A stretch of 7,240 bases of DNA from Aquimarina sp. (lineage in GTDB: Bacteria; Bacteroidota; Bacteroidia; Flavobacteriales; Flavobacteriaceae). The notes under the pieces were generated by a model. The model worked only from the letters and a program-made list of their open reading frames with translations. It did not search any database and had not been told where the DNA came from. The position numbers and the translations under genes are program-made. The stretch lies in contig NZVW01000155.1 in assembly GCA_002697475.1 (NCBI GenBank), forward strand, positions 8,904 through 16,143, given 5' to 3'. The stretch's first letter is position 1; each line of letters starts with the position of its first letter. This document shows, in pieces, positions 5,339 to 7,240 of this stretch.

Positions 5339-7240
5339 TTATGGGCTTTTTTTATTTCTTTTTATTTTAGTTCGTATTGCCTCATATCTCTGAATTTCTT
5401 CGTTCAAGTTTTGAGGTTCAGGCTTTAAATATGCATACTTATCACTATGAGTATGTCCTTCCATATACCGGCAACATTGAGCGAAACTATCTAAAAGTTC
5501 GTTTATCAATTCCTCATCAAAATATACGCTTGATAAAGAATCTACGCTTACTCTTTCATTATATCTTTGAACAACATTTTTGAATAGGTCATTTATAACT
5601 AAAACTTCATAGCAAGTTCGTAATGCTGTAAAACCACTTCTTAATTGGTATTCTCTTTCTGCTGGTGGACATTCATCTCTTTTTGCAATGTTATAAAATG
5701 CTTTTACAGGTTCTGCATTCCGATAAACTCTTTCATATGTTGGTGAATTTCTAAGCCAGACTTGTCCAGGAATTCCATTTCTATTCTCAATCCAATGACA
5801 TTCATATGGTATATTATTGTCTCCTGCAAAGTTTATCAAACCCGAAACAAAAACAAGGTCGTGAGTAAAAACAACAACTTGTTTTTGAGTTGATAAGTCG
5901 ACAAGTCTTTTAGCAATTGTACTTTTTCTTTCTTCGTCTAAGGAAGTAACAGGGTCGTCAAAAACAATACCTTTATTTATGGTTGTTATGTTGGTTTCTG
6001 CAATAAAATCTGCTAATGCTATTACCTTTTGTTCTCCCTCGCTCAAAATGGCAGAAGGGTCTTTTCCTTTTAAGAAAAGTTGTCTATTTGATTGAGCATC
6101 AGAACTTTTTGCGTCAATGTTTATTCCAAATTTCCCATTTAAACTATCACACTCTTGATTGAATGCGTTAATGTAATCGGAATTAAAATAATCGTTAGAA
6201 AGCCTTTTTTCAGTATTTGTAGATTGGGTTTTATACCATTGCTTATTAAAAGAATTTGCTTTGTGAACCCAAATGATATTTTTATGTAGAGACTCTATTT
6301 CTGTATATCGAATACTAAGTTTTTCTTTGTGAGCTAAATAGGTTTTCTCTTTTAAAAGTAATTCTAAGATTTTATTTTGCTCATTTTCTTCTAGTGCTTT
6401 AATTCTTGTATTTAGCTCATTTAGCACTGTATCAAAAATTGAAAGGTCTGTTTTTATTTCAGTAAATTGACGAGTTTCATTTTTATTTATGGCGTCTATA
6501 ATATTTAATGAAAGCGTATTTTGATTTTCTAATATTTGTTTTCCATACTTTAAGGCCTCTGCATTGTTTTCCTTAAGCCAAGAAGATAATATATCTGATT
6601 CTGGAAATTGATTAAAATCTAATTTCTCATAACCTTCTTTTGTTTTATCTAAATTCTCTTGAGCTGTTTTTGCTTCTTGTTCTGAAACACTTGCTATATA
6701 TGCCCAATAACTTTGAATTAGATTTTTTTGAAGGTCTTCATTAATTGGCTGTTGGCACAACAAACAATTATCTCCAATTTCAGGATAGATAGTTTCATTG
6801 TTCTTTTGTTTTAATGCAAATTTTTCTGCTGCTTGGATAAACACTTTCCATTCTTCAGAACCAATGTTATTTATCTTTTCTGATTTGAACTTTTCAATCC
6901 CTTGTTTCTTAGCGATTTCTTTTTTTGTCTTACAATCAGAAATTAAATTGTTTACAGACTCTAATTGAGTTTGGGCAAACCATTGATTTGTTATCTCTAA
7001 ATTCTTTTTTCGAGCTGTCAATTGTTGCTTTATAATCGTAAGCTCTTTTAATGTTTTATCTTTTTGGGAAAGTGCTATTTTTAAATCATCATACTTTTTT
7101 TCACTTTCAAGTTTTTTACTTTTTTCTTCCTCTGTGAAAGGTAAGTGCTTTTGTAAATCAATGAGTTTTGAGTTATACGAAAGGGACGAAAGGAAAGTTT
7201 TTATTTCTGACTCTCCTTGAAATATATCATCATTAGCAAA
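5339..7240 (-). CDS. RloC/PrrC-like SMC-type ATPase (AAA_13), N-terminus missing
   Basis: The frame is open from the right edge to the stop at 5339, showing 633 residues (visible residue 1 is codon 7238-7240). A TTG at 7021 is not the true start, since coding continues upstream without a stop. Visible parts in order: a coiled coil; C-L-L-C (159-162; 6755-6766), a zinc-hook-like CxxC; more coiled coil to about 335; ABC signature LSEGEQ (399-404); Walker B GIVFDDP (424-430) with D-loop SLDE; and switch His460 in FTHD. The C-terminal domain has R541-T-C-Y-E545 and later G-H596. This order matches AAA_13/COG4694 proteins such as RloC, a phage-defence anticodon nuclease with a zinc hook, whose nuclease site uses Arg, Glu and His. 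The Walker A P-loop must lie outside the window. Nuclease activity and tRNA target are inferred; other defence ATPases share this layout. Confidence 0.85.
   Translation of the reverse strand, partial: FANDDIFQGESEIKTFLSSLSYNSKLIDLQKHLPFTEEEKSKKLESEKKYDDLKIALSQKDKTLKELTIIKQQLTARKKNLEITNQWFAQTQLESVNNLISDCKTKKEIAKKQGIEKFKSEKINNIGSEEWKVFIQAAEKFALKQKNNETIYPEIGDNCLLCQQPINEDLQKNLIQSYWAYIASVSEQEAKTAQENLDKTKEGYEKLDFNQFPESDILSSWLKENNAEALKYGKQILENQNTLSLNIIDAINKNETRQFTEIKTDLSIFDTVLNELNTRIKALEENEQNKILELLLKEKTYLAHKEKLSIRYTEIESLHKNIIWVHKANSFNKQWYKTQSTNTEKRLSNDYFNSDYINAFNQECDSLNGKFGINIDAKSSDAQSNRQLFLKGKDPSAILSEGEQKVIALADFIAETNITTINKGIVFDDPVTSLDEERKSTIAKRLVDLSTQKQVVVFTHDLVFVSGLINFAGDNNIPYECHWIENRNGIPGQVWLRNSPTYERVYRNAEPVKAFYNIAKRDECPPAEREYQLRSGFTALRTCYEVLVINDLFKNVVQRYNERVSVDSLSSVYFDEELINELLDSFAQCCRYMEGHTHSDKYAYLKPEPQNLNEEIQRYEAIRTKIKRNKKSP

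Noticed and set aside
5377..5583. 68-codon plus-strand frame opposite the ATPase C-terminus
   Set aside because: It is antisense to the conserved C-terminal domain, with no start signal or family resemblance.
7019..7021. TTG at 7021 as the start of the ATPase gene
   Set aside because: The frame stays open to 7240 with coiled-coil-like coding sequence, and a TTG start would leave an ABC ATPase without its P-loop. The gene is simply cut by the window edge.

Overview
The window looks like chromosomal DNA from a low-GC Bacteroidota bacterium, most likely a flavobacterium. The reasons are strong A/T bias, start codons without clear Shine-Dalgarno sequences, a lipoprotein whose residues after the lipidated Cys (K-E-E) match the Bacteroidota surface-export signal, and protein families common in marine flavobacteria. 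The species is not identifiable from the sequence alone. Every supported gene lies on the minus strand, so the window reads from right to left.

Right end (5339-7240): the C-terminal 633 codons of a large SMC/ABC-type ATPase of the AAA_13 / COG4694 (RloC/PrrC-like) kind. It has a CxxC zinc-hook-like motif inside a coiled coil, then an ABC signature, Walker B, D-loop and H-loop, and a C-terminal domain with candidate Arg-Glu-His nuclease residues. The P-loop end is outside the window. This is the main defence-related candidate. A 345-bp gap (4994-5338) follows, with two terminator-like hairpins and a near-palindrome.

Middle (3040-4993): a predicted surface lipoprotein (278 aa) built from two diverged copies of a Cys-patterned domain and followed by a strong nested-hairpin terminator; a 94-aa three-helix membrane protein of unknown role; and a secreted DinB-fold protein. 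None of these three shows clear operon packing with its neighbours.

Left (1-2862): a glyoxalase/VOC-like cytoplasmic protein (2215-2862), then a two-gene metal-handling operon. The operon encodes a His-rich, membrane-anchored DUF4198 protein (1051-2103) and, two bases later, a HupE/UreJ-type membrane permease (368-1048). Together they look like an envelope metal-capture protein feeding a Ni/Co-type transporter, although the metal is not proven. The start of another lipoprotein (from 134) runs off the left edge.

No tRNA, rRNA, CRISPR array, insertion sequence or integrase is visible. The points most worth follow-up are the duplicated Cys-rich lipoprotein, the RloC-like ATPase and the His-rich DUF4198/HupE pair.
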